This document shows positions 31,768-38,249 of a DNA stretch of 38,249 nt, piece by piece. Origin of the DNA: Ruminococcus sp. CAG:563 (lineage in GTDB: Bacteria; Bacillota; Clostridia; Oscillospirales; Acutalibacteraceae); assembly GCA_000434915.1 (NCBI GenBank), contig FR882043.1, positions 27,660 to 65,908 of the forward strand. The letters are read 5' to 3'. A program made the translations under genes and the position numbers. Each line of letters opens with the position of its first letter. The first letter of the stretch is position 1. The notes beneath the pieces are model-generated. The model had not been told where the DNA came from. It saw only the letters and a program-made list of their open reading frames with translations, and did not search any database.

Positions 31768-33051
31768 TTAAAACAGTTTTATTCCGCCGAATGGTCTTAC
31801 GGAAAGAACATAGCACGAACCCTTTGAGAAAACGGATTCCATCTTCTCGCAGAATTCATCGAGCATATCATGCGGAACAAAAGCCTGAATCGTTCCGGCA
31901 AATCCGCCGCCGTGAACTCGCCATGCGCCTTTACCCTTGAGCAAATATTCGCACATTGCAAGTGCAACGGAAACACTCTGATGCTCAACGTCCTTTGACG
32001 TAAACACATTCTGATTGTACATATATGACGAGCGGCCGCTCTCGGTTACAAGCTCCTTGAACTTCTCAAAATCTCCGTCCTCAAGAGCCTTTACCTCGGC
32101 TTCGGCACGTCTGTTTTCGCCGTAGAAATGCATAGCACGGAGCACTGCACGGTCATTGACCTTTTCACGGACAAGCGAAATATTTCTCATGAACTCGTCC
32201 TCGTCAACCTCACGAAGAACACTCTTGCCGAACACTGCCGCCGCCTTTTCCATCTCGCCTCTTACCGCCGCATAATCATCTGTGAGGTCAGCATGATTTC
32301 CGCCGGTGTCGATAATGCAAAGTGCATGTCCGCAGGAAGCAAAATCAAAATCGACCTTATTGATAATCGGCTGAGCCGGGTCTTTGAAATCAATCGTGAT
32401 AAAGCTGCCGACGGAGCTTGCAGTCTGATCAAGAAGTCCGCACGGCTTGCCGAAATATTTATTCTCGGCATACTGGGCAATTTTTGCAACCTCAACGGGA
32501 GAAACCTTGCCGTCGTTATAAAGATGGTTGAGTATCGTTCCGATAAGCACCTCGTAAGCCGCCGATGAAGAAAGTCCCGAACCCGAGAGCACACGGCTCA
32601 TGCTTGCGGCATTAAAGCCGCCGATGTTATATCCGTGCTCCTTGAAGCCGGCACACATTCCTCTGATGAGGCCCGAGGATTTTCCGAATTCCTCCGTATG
32701 TACCTCAAGGTCGGTTATATCAACCTCAAGAGCGTCAAACTTGAACGACTTTTCAACGATAATTCCGTCGTCTCTCTTTGCCGCTGCGGCAACCGTATCG
32801 AGATCAACGCTTGCGGCAAGCACCTTGCCGTGGTTATGGTCGGTGTGATTTCCGCCTACCTCGGTTCTGCCCGGTGCGCTGAAAAGCTCTATAGAATCGT
32901 TATCGCCAAAAAGCTTGACGAACTCGTCGATTATAGCCGCATCTCTTTCTTTTTGATCCTCAACAGCCTTGTCGCTGAGATAAACCTCTTTTAATCTTGC
33001 GTCGAATTCACCCGAAGCAAGTTTTGTTTTCAATGTTTTTGCATCAGCCAT
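31768..33051 (-). CDS. galK: Galactokinase
   Basis: This 427-residue GHMP kinase phosphorylates galactose at C1 in the Leloir pathway. The galactokinase signature is A-P-G-R-T-E-V-G-G-N-H-T-D-H (59-72). The GHMP ATP-binding motif L-S-G-S-G-L-S-S-S-A-A is near residue 150, D-Q-T-A-S near 205, and the C-terminal G-G-G-F-A-G-T motif near 380. The sugar-recognition motif has G-G-N-H instead of the common G-E-H, a feature of a clostridial subgroup. Its ATG overlaps the stop region of the upstream TVP38 gene by eight bases, so translation is coupled. galT and galE are not in the window. Confidence 0.93.
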   Translation of the reverse strand: MADAKTLKTKLASGEFDARLKEVYLSDKAVEDQKERDAAIIDEFVKLFGDNDSIELFSAPGRTEVGGNHTDHNHGKVLAASVDLDTVAAAAKRDDGIIVEKSFKFDALEVDITDLEVHTEEFGKSSGLIRGMCAGFKEHGYNIGGFNAASMSRVLSGSGLSSSAAYEVLIGTILNHLYNDGKVSPVEVAKIAQYAENKYFGKPCGLLDQTASSVGSFITIDFKDPAQPIINKVDFDFASCGHALCIIDTGGNHADLTDDYAAVRGEMEKAAAVFGKSVLREVDEDEFMRNISLVREKVNDRAVLRAMHFYGENRRAEAEVKALEDGDFEKFKELVTESGRSSYMYNQNVFTSKDVEHQSVSVALAMCEYLLKGKGAWRVHGGGFAGTIQAFVPHDMLDEFCEKMESVFSKGSCYVLSVRPFGGIKLF

Positions 33052-33787
33052 TGTTTTTCCTCCTCCTTGACTGGATCTGAACTATTTTGCTTATGGCAAG
33101 CATTGATACTCCCACTAAAAGGAACAATAAAATTAACGGCAACAGGAACGCCGTTGATAACGGATTGAACACGTTTCGACCGATGAACGTGTAGGAAATA
33201 AGCAGCGGCGAATAACCGACAAGCGAGAGCAAAAGAAAATATTCGTACTTGAAGCCCATTGCACCGTAAAGCTTGCTGACCTGGTTGACCGGAATTCCGG
33301 GAACAAGTCGAAACAGAGCCAAAAGCCAAGGATTTCCCCTGCCGTCACGCTCAACGAGGTATCGCACGGTCTCACTTTTTTGCAGAATGTTCTGGACGCC
33401 GTTTGCGCCGACCTTTGTTCCCCAAAAATATTTTATTGAATACAGCACCGAGAGTCCCAAAAGATTAATGGGAATCGAAAAATATGAGGGAAAAACCGCA
33501 CTGGTTACAGCGCAAAGTGCCGAAACGGGATAAAGATAAATCGGGAAAACCGCCTTAAAAGCATAAAGAAAAATAACAACAAGCAGAACGGAAAACTTCT
33601 CGGCCATGTGCTCAACCTTATATTCCGCCGATGCAAGATACTCGAGATATCTCGAATACCAAAGCTGTATATCGCTGTTTCGCGAAAGAATCAACAGAAC
33701 AATGAAAACTATACATAAAACAAAACTGATAATCGAAGTAATTTGCAGCAGCTTAATAACGCTGTGGTCATGCTTATATTTATCCAT
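33044..33787 (-). CDS. TVP38/TMEM64 (DedA-superfamily) membrane protein
   Basis: This 247-residue membrane protein belongs to the TVP38/TMEM64 family. The conserved core is K-A-V-F-P-I-Y-L near residue 80, then about G-N-P-W-L-L-A-L-F-R-L-V-P-G-I-P-V-N-Q-V-S-K-L-Y-G (about 145-170), the reentrant loop typical of this fold. Five to six membrane segments flank it. The family is implicated in lipid scrambling or transport. ATG 33787 follows AGGAGG; the frame opens earlier at 33808 without such a site. galK starts inside its end, so both are one transcript driven by the promoter at 33838. Confidence 0.88.
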   Translation of the reverse strand: MDKYKHDHSVIKLLQITSIISFVLCIVFIVLLILSRNSDIQLWYSRYLEYLASAEYKVEHMAEKFSVLLVVIFLYAFKAVFPIYLYPVSALCAVTSAVFPSYFSIPINLLGLSVLYSIKYFWGTKVGANGVQNILQKSETVRYLVERDGRGNPWLLALFRLVPGIPVNQVSKLYGAMGFKYEYFLLLSLVGYSPLLISYTFIGRNVFNPLSTAFLLPLILLFLLVGVSMLAISKIVQIQSRRRKNNG

Positions 33788-33837
33788 TGCCCCGCCTCCT
33801 TTCGTCAATAAACATAATTAACCATTTTAACTATATT

Positions 33838-33866
33838 ATTATACTTTTTTTCAGCGTTGAGGTCAA
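33838..33866 (-). promoter_or_regulatory. Promoter of the TVP38-galK transcript
   Basis: On the minus strand TTGACC (33866-33861) and TATAAT (33843-33838) are 17 bases apart. Confidence 0.75.
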
Positions 33867-33923
33867 TAATTTTCTTTATAAATTTTATTCAAAGCATTAT
33901 TTTTGAATTATTTTAAAAATTTA

Positions 33924-33951
33924 TTGACATTTCCCGATACAGTGCTACAAT
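33924..33951 (+). promoter_or_regulatory. Promoter of the FMN riboswitch-ribU transcript
   Basis: TTGACA (33924-33929) and TACAAT (33946-33951) have a 16-base spacer and lie directly before the riboswitch. Confidence 0.75.
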
Positions 33952-33970
33952 ATAGACAAGTTAACAGTTG

Positions 33971-34088
33971 TCTTCGGGGCGGGGCGAAATTCCCCACCGA
34001 CGGTAATGGGATTCAATCCACAAGCCCGTGAGCGAAAGTTGATTCGGTGAGATTCCGAAGCCGACGGTACAGTCCGGATGAGAGAAGA
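33971..34088 (+). ncRNA. FMN riboswitch (RFN element)
   Basis: The RFN consensus is clear: TCTTCGGGGC, then GGGCGAAATTCCCCACCGAC, the GGT-AATGGG-A-TTCAATCCA arm, AAGCCCGTGAGC, the GATTCGGTGAGATTCCGAAGCCGACGGT block written in two parts across 34041-34069, and AGTCCGGATGAGAGAAGA at the end. P1 pairs TCTTC with GAAGA. FMN binding is expected to favour the terminator downstream and shut off ribU. Confidence 0.97.
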
Positions 34089-34109
34089 TTTGTATTCTTG
34101 AAAAAAGTA

Positions 34110-34141
34110 AAGTCCCGTACAGCTATTGTACGGGACTTTTT
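34110..34141 (+). terminator. Terminator of the FMN riboswitch
   Basis: AAGTCCCGTAC (34110-34120) and GTACGGGACTT (34128-34138) form an 11-bp stem followed by T to 34141. Confidence 0.9.
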
Positions 34142-34186
34142 GTTCGTTGGCAGCTCTGACTGAATTTATTTGAAAGGGTGTTGTTT

Positions 34187-34780
34187 ATGAACACAAAAGT
34201 AAAAAGCTTGCGAATGATAACGGTCACGGCAATCATGTCGGCTCTCTCGGCGGTGCTGATGTTTGTTGAATTTTCGATTCCAATCATGCCGTCATTCATC
34301 AAGCTTGACATCTCAGACCTGCCGGCACTCATCACCTCTTACGCATTCGGTCCCGTCTGCGGTGTTGCCGTCTGCCTTGTCAAGAATCTCATTCACCTGC
34401 TTGCAACCCAGACAGCAGGCGTCGGAGAGCTTTCCAACTTCATTCACGGTGTAGTTTTCGTTTTCGTGGCCGGTATGTTCTACAAGTATCATCACAATCG
34501 CAAGTTTGCTTTTATCGGTGCAATGGCCGGTGACTTTGCAATGGCGGCAATGAGCTTTTTTATCAACTATTTCTTTGTCTATCCGATTTATTTCAAACTC
34601 ATGGCTCCCGAGGCAGCTATTCTCGGTGCATATCAGGAAATTCTGCCGAGCGTTGATTCATTATGGAAAGCAATTCTCTTTTTCAACGTTCCGTTCACCT
34701 TCGCAAAGGGGCTTATCAGCGTTGCGATAACCTTTGCGATTTATCCCAAGATATCGCCGATACTTAAAGGTAAAAAATAA
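34187..34780 (+). CDS. ribU: Riboflavin ECF transporter substrate-binding subunit RibU
   Basis: This 197-residue membrane protein is an S component of an energy-coupling-factor transporter. Its FMN riboswitch identifies the substrate as riboflavin or FMN. The N-terminal M-I-T-V-T-A-I-M-S-A-L-S-A-V-L helix carries the small-residue face that contacts EcfT. K-L-D-I-S-D-L-P-A (near 44-52) and G-V-A-V-C-L-V-K-N are typical RibU positions. About six membrane segments are seen. ATG 34187 is chosen because GAAAGGG lies eight bases upstream; an upstream GTG at 34178 overlaps that site. EcfA and EcfT are not in the window, as expected for group II systems. Confidence 0.94.
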   Translation: MNTKVKSLRMITVTAIMSALSAVLMFVEFSIPIMPSFIKLDISDLPALITSYAFGPVCGVAVCLVKNLIHLLATQTAGVGELSNFIHGVVFVFVAGMFYKYHHNRKFAFIGAMAGDFAMAAMSFFINYFFVYPIYFKLMAPEAAILGAYQEILPSVDSLWKAILFFNVPFTFAKGLISVAITFAIYPKISPILKGKK

Positions 34781-34784
34781 ACTT

Positions 34785-34825
34785 AAAAATACGGACTGTC
34801 ACAAATCAGACAGTCCGTATTTTTT
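34785..34825. terminator. Bidirectional terminator between ribU and the lipid kinase
   Basis: A perfect 16-bp stem (34785-34800 with 34809-34824) with A-run on the left and T-run on the right serves both converging genes. It overlaps the stop of the kinase gene. Confidence 0.92.
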
Positions 34826-35693
34826 AGGCATTGACCATATCGTGATAATGAGCTTTTGTTTTATAGGAGGAAATACCGAGTATGGTCTCGCCGTCTATCT
34901 GCAAGGGCGTCGGGCGATCAAATTCAACCGTAATCTCCCTGCCCTCAAGAATAGCTATATTGTTTTTGTGCTTAACGTGTTCTCCCTTGAATATTGACGG
35001 AAAAACCATGAGTGCCTTCAGCTTGCCGAGATTGTGATACACCATGACCGAAAGCTTTCCGCTTGCTCTGTCCTGATTCGGTGTCGGCATCATTCCGCCG
35101 CCGTAAAATTTACCGTTCATTGTCGGTGCAAGCCAAACTCTTTTGAATTTATGCTTCACTCCGTCGACCGTGACGGTTGCGTTCGTCGGCTTATAGTGAA
35201 AGAGCAGGCCCTTAATCGCAATCGCAGTGTAATTTATGCTGCCCTCCGTTGTCTCTCTGAGCTTATCGCCGACCTCACAGCAATAGCCGTCAATTCCGTA
35301 GCCTATGCCGTTGAGGAATTTGTATGTTTTGCCGTTTACCGTTACTTCCGGCAAATCTTTTAAATATTTCGTTATATTAAAAGGCCTGTCGCCGTATTTA
35401 TGCCCAAGCTCATGAGCAAAGTCGTTGCCCGAACCCATCGGAAAATAATAAACCTCATTTTTCTCCGAATAATCATATGGCAGATTGATAAAACGATTCA
35501 GCGTTCCGTCGCCGCCGCAAACGATGAGAATATCCCCTCTTTGCATCTCTGGCAGAATATCGCTGTAGGTTTCCGGCTTCGTCATATCGCAATATAATAT
35601 TTCGCCGTCAAGCATAGCTTCAATCATTTTTATCTCGGTGCCGCACCTTTTATTGCCGGCCAACGGATTAAAGAGAACATAATTTTTCGACAT
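34824..35693 (-). CDS. Diacylglycerol kinase-family lipid kinase
   Basis: This 289-residue protein belongs to the diacylglycerol kinase catalytic family (DagK/YegS-like). It contains N-P-L-A-G-N (9-14), the nucleotide-binding C-G-G-D-G-T-L-N (59-66), M-G-S-G-N-D-F-A (about 87-94) and a C-terminal I-D-G-E-T near residue 270. Such enzymes phosphorylate diacylglycerol or related lipids on the inner membrane face. ATG 35693 follows GGAG at 8-base spacing; an upstream GTG at 35702 abuts that site and is unlikely. Its promoter carries three CAACTT direct repeats with an 11-bp period, suggesting control by an OmpR-type regulator. Confidence 0.9.
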   Translation of the reverse strand: MSKNYVLFNPLAGNKRCGTEIKMIEAMLDGEILYCDMTKPETYSDILPEMQRGDILIVCGGDGTLNRFINLPYDYSEKNEVYYFPMGSGNDFAHELGHKYGDRPFNITKYLKDLPEVTVNGKTYKFLNGIGYGIDGYCCEVGDKLRETTEGSINYTAIAIKGLLFHYKPTNATVTVDGVKHKFKRVWLAPTMNGKFYGGGMMPTPNQDRASGKLSVMVYHNLGKLKALMVFPSIFKGEHVKHKNNIAILEGREITVEFDRPTPLQIDGETILGISSYKTKAHYHDMVNA

Positions 35694-35735
35694 TTTTATC
35701 ACTCCGCAGTTATTGATAATCTTTTACATTTCGAT

Positions 35736-35765
35736 TATATACCGTGAGTTACAACTTAATGTCAA
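35736..35765 (-). promoter_or_regulatory. Promoter of the lipid kinase gene
   Basis: On the minus strand TTGACA (35765-35760) and TATATA (35741-35736) have an 18-base spacer; TATAAT at 35739-35734 with a 20-base spacer is an alternative -10. Confidence 0.6.
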
Positions 35766-35779
35766 CTTAAGTTCAACTT
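35752..35779 (-). promoter_or_regulatory. Three direct repeats of AAGTTG at 11-bp intervals
   Basis: CAACTT occurs on the plus strand at 35752, 35763 and 35774, exactly 11 bp apart (AAGTTG on the minus strand). They overlap and flank the -35 element of the lipid kinase promoter. This geometry is typical of PhoB/OmpR-family binding sites. Confidence 0.55.
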
Positions 35780-35851
35780 TTGTTGAAGTTTGTCGAATCG
35801 GGTCGAATAAAAAGGACTGTCGCATTTAGATGCAGAAATCACTTTCCGACC

Positions 35852-35872
35852 TAAACACGGCAGCCGTGTTTA
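35852..35872. repeat. 21-bp palindrome at the histidine kinase stop codon
   Basis: TAAACACGGC-A-GCCGTGTTTA is a perfect inverted repeat and includes the kinase stop codon (35870-35872). No T-run follows on the minus strand, so it could be a weak terminator or a stability hairpin. Confidence 0.55.
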
Positions 35873-36931
35873 TTCTCTTTTTCTTTTCAGCTTTACCGTA
35901 AATTTACATCCGCCGTCAATATTTTCGGCATAGATTTCGCCGCCCTCAAGCGTCATTATCCTGCTGACAAGAGCCAGTCCGAGTCCGTTGCCCTCCTGCT
36001 TATGAGAGCTGTCCGCCTGATAGAATTTTTCAAAAATATGCCTTTTCGCCTCTTCCGAAATGCCTTCGCCGTGATCCTCAACGGTAAATACAATTCTCTC
36101 AAGTTCATTTTTCAGCCTGATTATTATTGTGTCGCTCCGAGGGCTGAACTTTATCGCATTGCCGAGCAGGTTATCCCAAACATGAAGCATAAGCTTTTCA
36201 TTGCCGTAATACCTTATACTCTCAAGATCGGCGTCGATTTCAATATCCTTCTCCTCCCACAGATTCTCCATTCCGACGATTGAACGGCGAATCTGCTCAT
36301 CGAGCGAAAATTCGGTCTGATCCGTCGGAATTGAGAGATTCTCAATCTTTGAAAGTAATAAAATACCTCCGATCAAAGTTGAAAGACGCCGGGTGCTGAC
36401 AATAATTCCGTCAACGTACTTTTTTTCCTCCTCGCTGAGGTTGTCGCAGTCCTGCAAAAGCATTGCATAGCCCTCGACGGCATTAATCGGCGTTTTGAAT
36501 TCATGCGAAACGTTTGAAACAAAGTCGCTTTGAATTATCTCGATTGAACCAAGCTCATGCGTCATCATATTGAAGCCGGAATAGACCTCACGAATTTCTT
36601 TGAGACGTGATTTTGTCTGCAAGCGAACCGAGAAATCGCCGTCTGCAACCTTTTCCATCGCCTTGCCCAACTGCTTTATCGGGTAAAAAAACCAATTTGA
36701 AATTGCCCCCGTTATTCCGAAGCAAATTATCAGTCCGAGCACCAAAGCCGCAATCGCCAAGGGCAAACGCCATTCCGAGGTCAGCACGTTTTTCATGAGC
36801 ATTTCCGCTCCGAAAGAAAGCAGAATGCAAACTATCAGCTCGGCGGCGACGATGAGTGTCAACCTCATTCTCAATCCGAATATCTGATCCTTTTGACTGC
36901 GTATTTCTTCAAAAATCTCTCTGCTTTTCAT
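35870..36931 (-). CDS. Sensor histidine kinase (HAMP-HisKA-HATPase)
   Basis: This 353-residue kinase has two membrane segments (about 23-42 and 57-78) with a very short external loop of about 15 residues, so it probably senses the membrane or an intramembrane partner. A HAMP domain (about 80-130) is followed by the dimerisation box F-V-S-N-V-S-H-E-F-K-T-P, with phospho-acceptor H143. The ATPase domain has N-L-L-G-N-A-I-K-F-S-P, D-H-G-E-G-I and G-L-G-L-A-L. The ATG overlaps the regulator's stop by four bases (ATGA), so it is the cognate partner. Confidence 0.95.
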   Translation of the reverse strand: MKSREIFEEIRSQKDQIFGLRMRLTLIVAAELIVCILLSFGAEMLMKNVLTSEWRLPLAIAALVLGLIICFGITGAISNWFFYPIKQLGKAMEKVADGDFSVRLQTKSRLKEIREVYSGFNMMTHELGSIEIIQSDFVSNVSHEFKTPINAVEGYAMLLQDCDNLSEEEKKYVDGIIVSTRRLSTLIGGILLLSKIENLSIPTDQTEFSLDEQIRRSIVGMENLWEEKDIEIDADLESIRYYGNEKLMLHVWDNLLGNAIKFSPRSDTIIIRLKNELERIVFTVEDHGEGISEEAKRHIFEKFYQADSSHKQEGNGLGLALVSRIMTLEGGEIYAENIDGGCKFTVKLKRKRE

Positions 36932-37599
36932 AGCTTGACCACCTTGTATCCGACACCTCGTATGGTAACGATTTTAAAATCCTTGCTGTCACGGAATCTG
37001 TCTCTGAGACGTCCGATATGAACATCGACCGTATGAGTATCGGACTCATTTTCATAGCCCCAAATTTCATCCATAAGCTGATTCCTCGTGAAAATTTTAC
37101 CCGGGTAGGCGGACATTTTGTAGAGTATCATGAACTCCTTCTGCGGCAAAATGAAGCTCTCGTCCTCCGTCGTAACCGTCAGCGAATCGAGATCCATCAC
37201 GGTTGAACCGATTGTTTGGCGGCGTTCGTTTATCATCTGTGCACGTCGAAGCAAAGCACCCACACGAAGTACCATTTCATTAACATTGACCGGCTTAACC
37301 ATATAATCATCCGTGCCTGAAACGAATCCTCGACGCATATCGTCAAAAGCGTCCTTGGCCGTAATCATCATAACAGGAATATGATTGTCGCTGTCACGAA
37401 GCCGATGAACCAACTCATAGCCATCCATAACCGGCATCATAATATCGGAAATGATGAGGTCAAAATAGTCCTTATCCAGCTCATCAAGAGCCTCCCGGCC
37501 GTTTGAAACGCCTTTGACATAATAGCCATTCTTAGTCAGTACATGGGAGAAAAGGCGGCAAAGCTCAATATCATCCTCTGCAATCAGTATTTTAAACAT
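36928..37599 (-). CDS. OmpR/PhoB-family response regulator
   Basis: This 223-residue transcription regulator has an N-terminal receiver domain with the acidic pair A-E-D-D (7-10), phospho-acceptor D52 in I-I-S-D-I-M-M-P, T at M-I-T-A-K and K in V-K-P-V-N. The C-terminal winged helix (about 125-223) includes L-P-Q-K-E-F-M-I-L, the N-Q-L-M-D-E-I-W-G-Y recognition region and V-D-V-H-I-G-R-L-R. GGAGGA precedes ATG 37599. The histidine kinase gene overlaps its end. Its targets are unknown; the 11-bp repeats at 35752 are a candidate. Confidence 0.96.
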   Translation of the reverse strand: MFKILIAEDDIELCRLFSHVLTKNGYYVKGVSNGREALDELDKDYFDLIISDIMMPVMDGYELVHRLRDSDNHIPVMMITAKDAFDDMRRGFVSGTDDYMVKPVNVNEMVLRVGALLRRAQMINERRQTIGSTVMDLDSLTVTTEDESFILPQKEFMILYKMSAYPGKIFTRNQLMDEIWGYENESDTHTVDVHIGRLRDRFRDSKDFKIVTIRGVGYKVVKL

Positions 37600-37702
37600 G
37601 TTTAGTCCTCCAAAATATTATGAAGATATTTCATTTTAACATATTATCAAAAACAAATCCAGCTTTTCGGCTTTTCGGCATACAAAAAGATGTGTTTGTA
37701 AA

Positions 37703-37735
37703 GAAAAACACCCCGAAAGACAAGCCTTCAAGGTG
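37703..37735 (-). terminator. Terminator of the DUF1294 gene
   Basis: On the minus strand CACCTTGAA (37735-37727) pairs with TTCGGGGTG (37717-37709), with two G-T pairs, followed by TTTTTC. Confidence 0.65.
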
Positions 37736-37742
37736 CAAATAA

Positions 37743-38015
37743 TTATATTATATTTTTGTAAACGAGCCAAGCAATCAATGCGCTCCACGCAACGAGAATC
37801 AGCGGAATACCGAATTTGAAATACCATTTTCGAGTTTTGTGATGAAAGGTATGCATTGCGATAAATCCGCCGAGCGAGCCGCCGAGAAGTGATAAAACAA
37901 ACAGCGTAAGTTCTTTAATTCGAAATTTGCCGTCTATCGCCTTTTTCTTGTCGATGCCGAACACAGCGAAGGTTATTATGTTGATTACAATTAGCCATAA
38001 GTAAAGATATTTCAT
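37743..38015 (-). CDS. DUF1294 membrane protein
   Basis: This 90-residue protein matches DUF1294: a first membrane helix (about 4-20), then F-G-I-D-K-K-K-A (residues 19-26), a second helix with S-L-L-G-G-S-L-G-G-F-I-A-M, the conserved H-K-T-R-K-W-Y-F segment (about 59-66) and a last hydrophobic stretch. Function is unknown in all members. The start codon at 38015 is preceded by AAAGGCAG. A terminator follows. No operon partner is visible; the 234 bases to its right hold a worn repeat copy and no gene. Confidence 0.85.
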   Translation of the reverse strand: MKYLYLWLIVINIITFAVFGIDKKKAIDGKFRIKELTLFVLSLLGGSLGGFIAMHTFHHKTRKWYFKFGIPLILVAWSALIAWLVYKNII

Positions 38016-38119
38016 TGTGAGCTGCCTTTAGGTTATATTTTTCGCATATTGCATCAATTAATTCTGATAAAAGCTACGTTCGGAGCAAGAATCATTCTTC
38101 CATAAACGGGAACCATTAT

Positions 38120-38170
38120 GGTTTCTTCTGACCTCGTGCCGATGAGAGCATCGACCCATGCGAACAGTTA
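38120..38170. repeat. Worn copy of the GGGTCGATG repeat family (copy F)
   Basis: GGTTTCTTCTGACCT, then GCCGATG-AGAG-CATCGACC and CATGCGAACAGTT, align along their length with copy C (GGTTTCTGCTGACCT, then GGTCGATG-TGGT-CATCGACC and CTACGAATTGTT). Similarity thus reaches past the hairpin on both sides. The stem has decayed to seven or fewer pairs. Confidence 0.6.
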
Positions 38171-38249
38171 ATAAAAAGTCGGTCATTTTTGGATAAAAAA
38201 ATATTTTCTTTCATTGACAGCGTATGCTTATACGTCAAAAATTTATAAA

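Noticed and set aside
35815..35850. Possible terminator beginning AAAAAGGACTGTCGCATTT
   Set aside because: Only the left half of a typical hairpin is present; no matching right arm or T-run follows.
38205..38249. TTGACA and a small CGTAT-GCTT-ATACG palindrome at the right edge
   Set aside because: The window ends before a -10 box or gene can be seen, so a promoter cannot be supported.

Overview
The window looks like a chromosomal piece of a gut-type Gram-positive anaerobe in the class Clostridia (Oscillospirales/Ruminococcaceae-like; genus not claimed). The evidence is many TTGACA-N17-TATAAT promoters, AGGAGG-type ribosome binding sites, a perfect CIRCE operator, yybP-ykoY and FMN riboswitches, a RibU-type transporter, a barstar homologue, a VanZ protein, a YczE-type remnant and several intracellular glycosidases. 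I see no rRNA, CRISPR array, transposase or prophage.

Layout. 1-4.2 kb: tail of an unknown gene, a hemolysin III/TrhA membrane protein, an exported phosphoesterase, IolB, and a divergent metal-dependent amidohydrolase. 4.2-10.5 kb: a barstar gene with an in-frame stop, an alpha-L-fucosidase, mntP behind a manganese riboswitch, tRNA-Ala, a DUF4406-like gene with an in-frame stop, a small unknown gene, htpG under CIRCE, and a 5'-truncated YczE-family remnant. Three damaged genes within 6 kb make this the decaying part of the window. 10.5-24 kb: a metallo-beta-lactamase-fold protein, an 1161-residue exported protein with two phosphoesterase domains, a GH3 glucosidase behind rmuC, an oligopeptide-binding lipoprotein coupled to a VanZ protein, and a GH31 glycosidase. 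24-27.6 kb: tRNA-Arg, a low-molecular-weight phosphatase, two tandem BspA-like lipoproteins, a DUF5104-like lipoprotein and a palindrome-rich intergenic region. 27.6-33.8 kb: an operon of an HTH-membrane-lipase fusion, an MTA/SAH deaminase and an MtnA-family isomerase, then a TVP38 protein overlapping galK. 33.8-38.2 kb: an FMN riboswitch with ribU, a lipid kinase, an OmpR-type two-component system and a DUF1294 protein.

How the genes work together. GH29, GH3 and GH31 lack signal peptides, so they probably finish imported oligosaccharides in the cytoplasm, with GalK and IolB handling released or related sugars. The exported phosphoesterases could release phosphate from nucleotides or phosphoesters outside the cell. 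MTA deaminase and the MtnA-like isomerase point to salvage of S-adenosylmethionine by-products. MntP, RibU and HtpG carry clear cis-regulatory signals.

The most noteworthy items are: (1) a cytoplasmic XRE helix-turn-helix fused through one membrane segment to a complete family I.5-type lipase with its zinc site conserved; (2) one manganese aptamer that appears to control two tandem terminators through a chain of exclusive pairings; (3) a dispersed family of short hairpin repeats with compensatory stem changes; (4) two genes interrupted by single in-frame stops with recognisable homology on both sides; (5) three direct repeats at an exact 11-bp period at the lipid kinase promoter.
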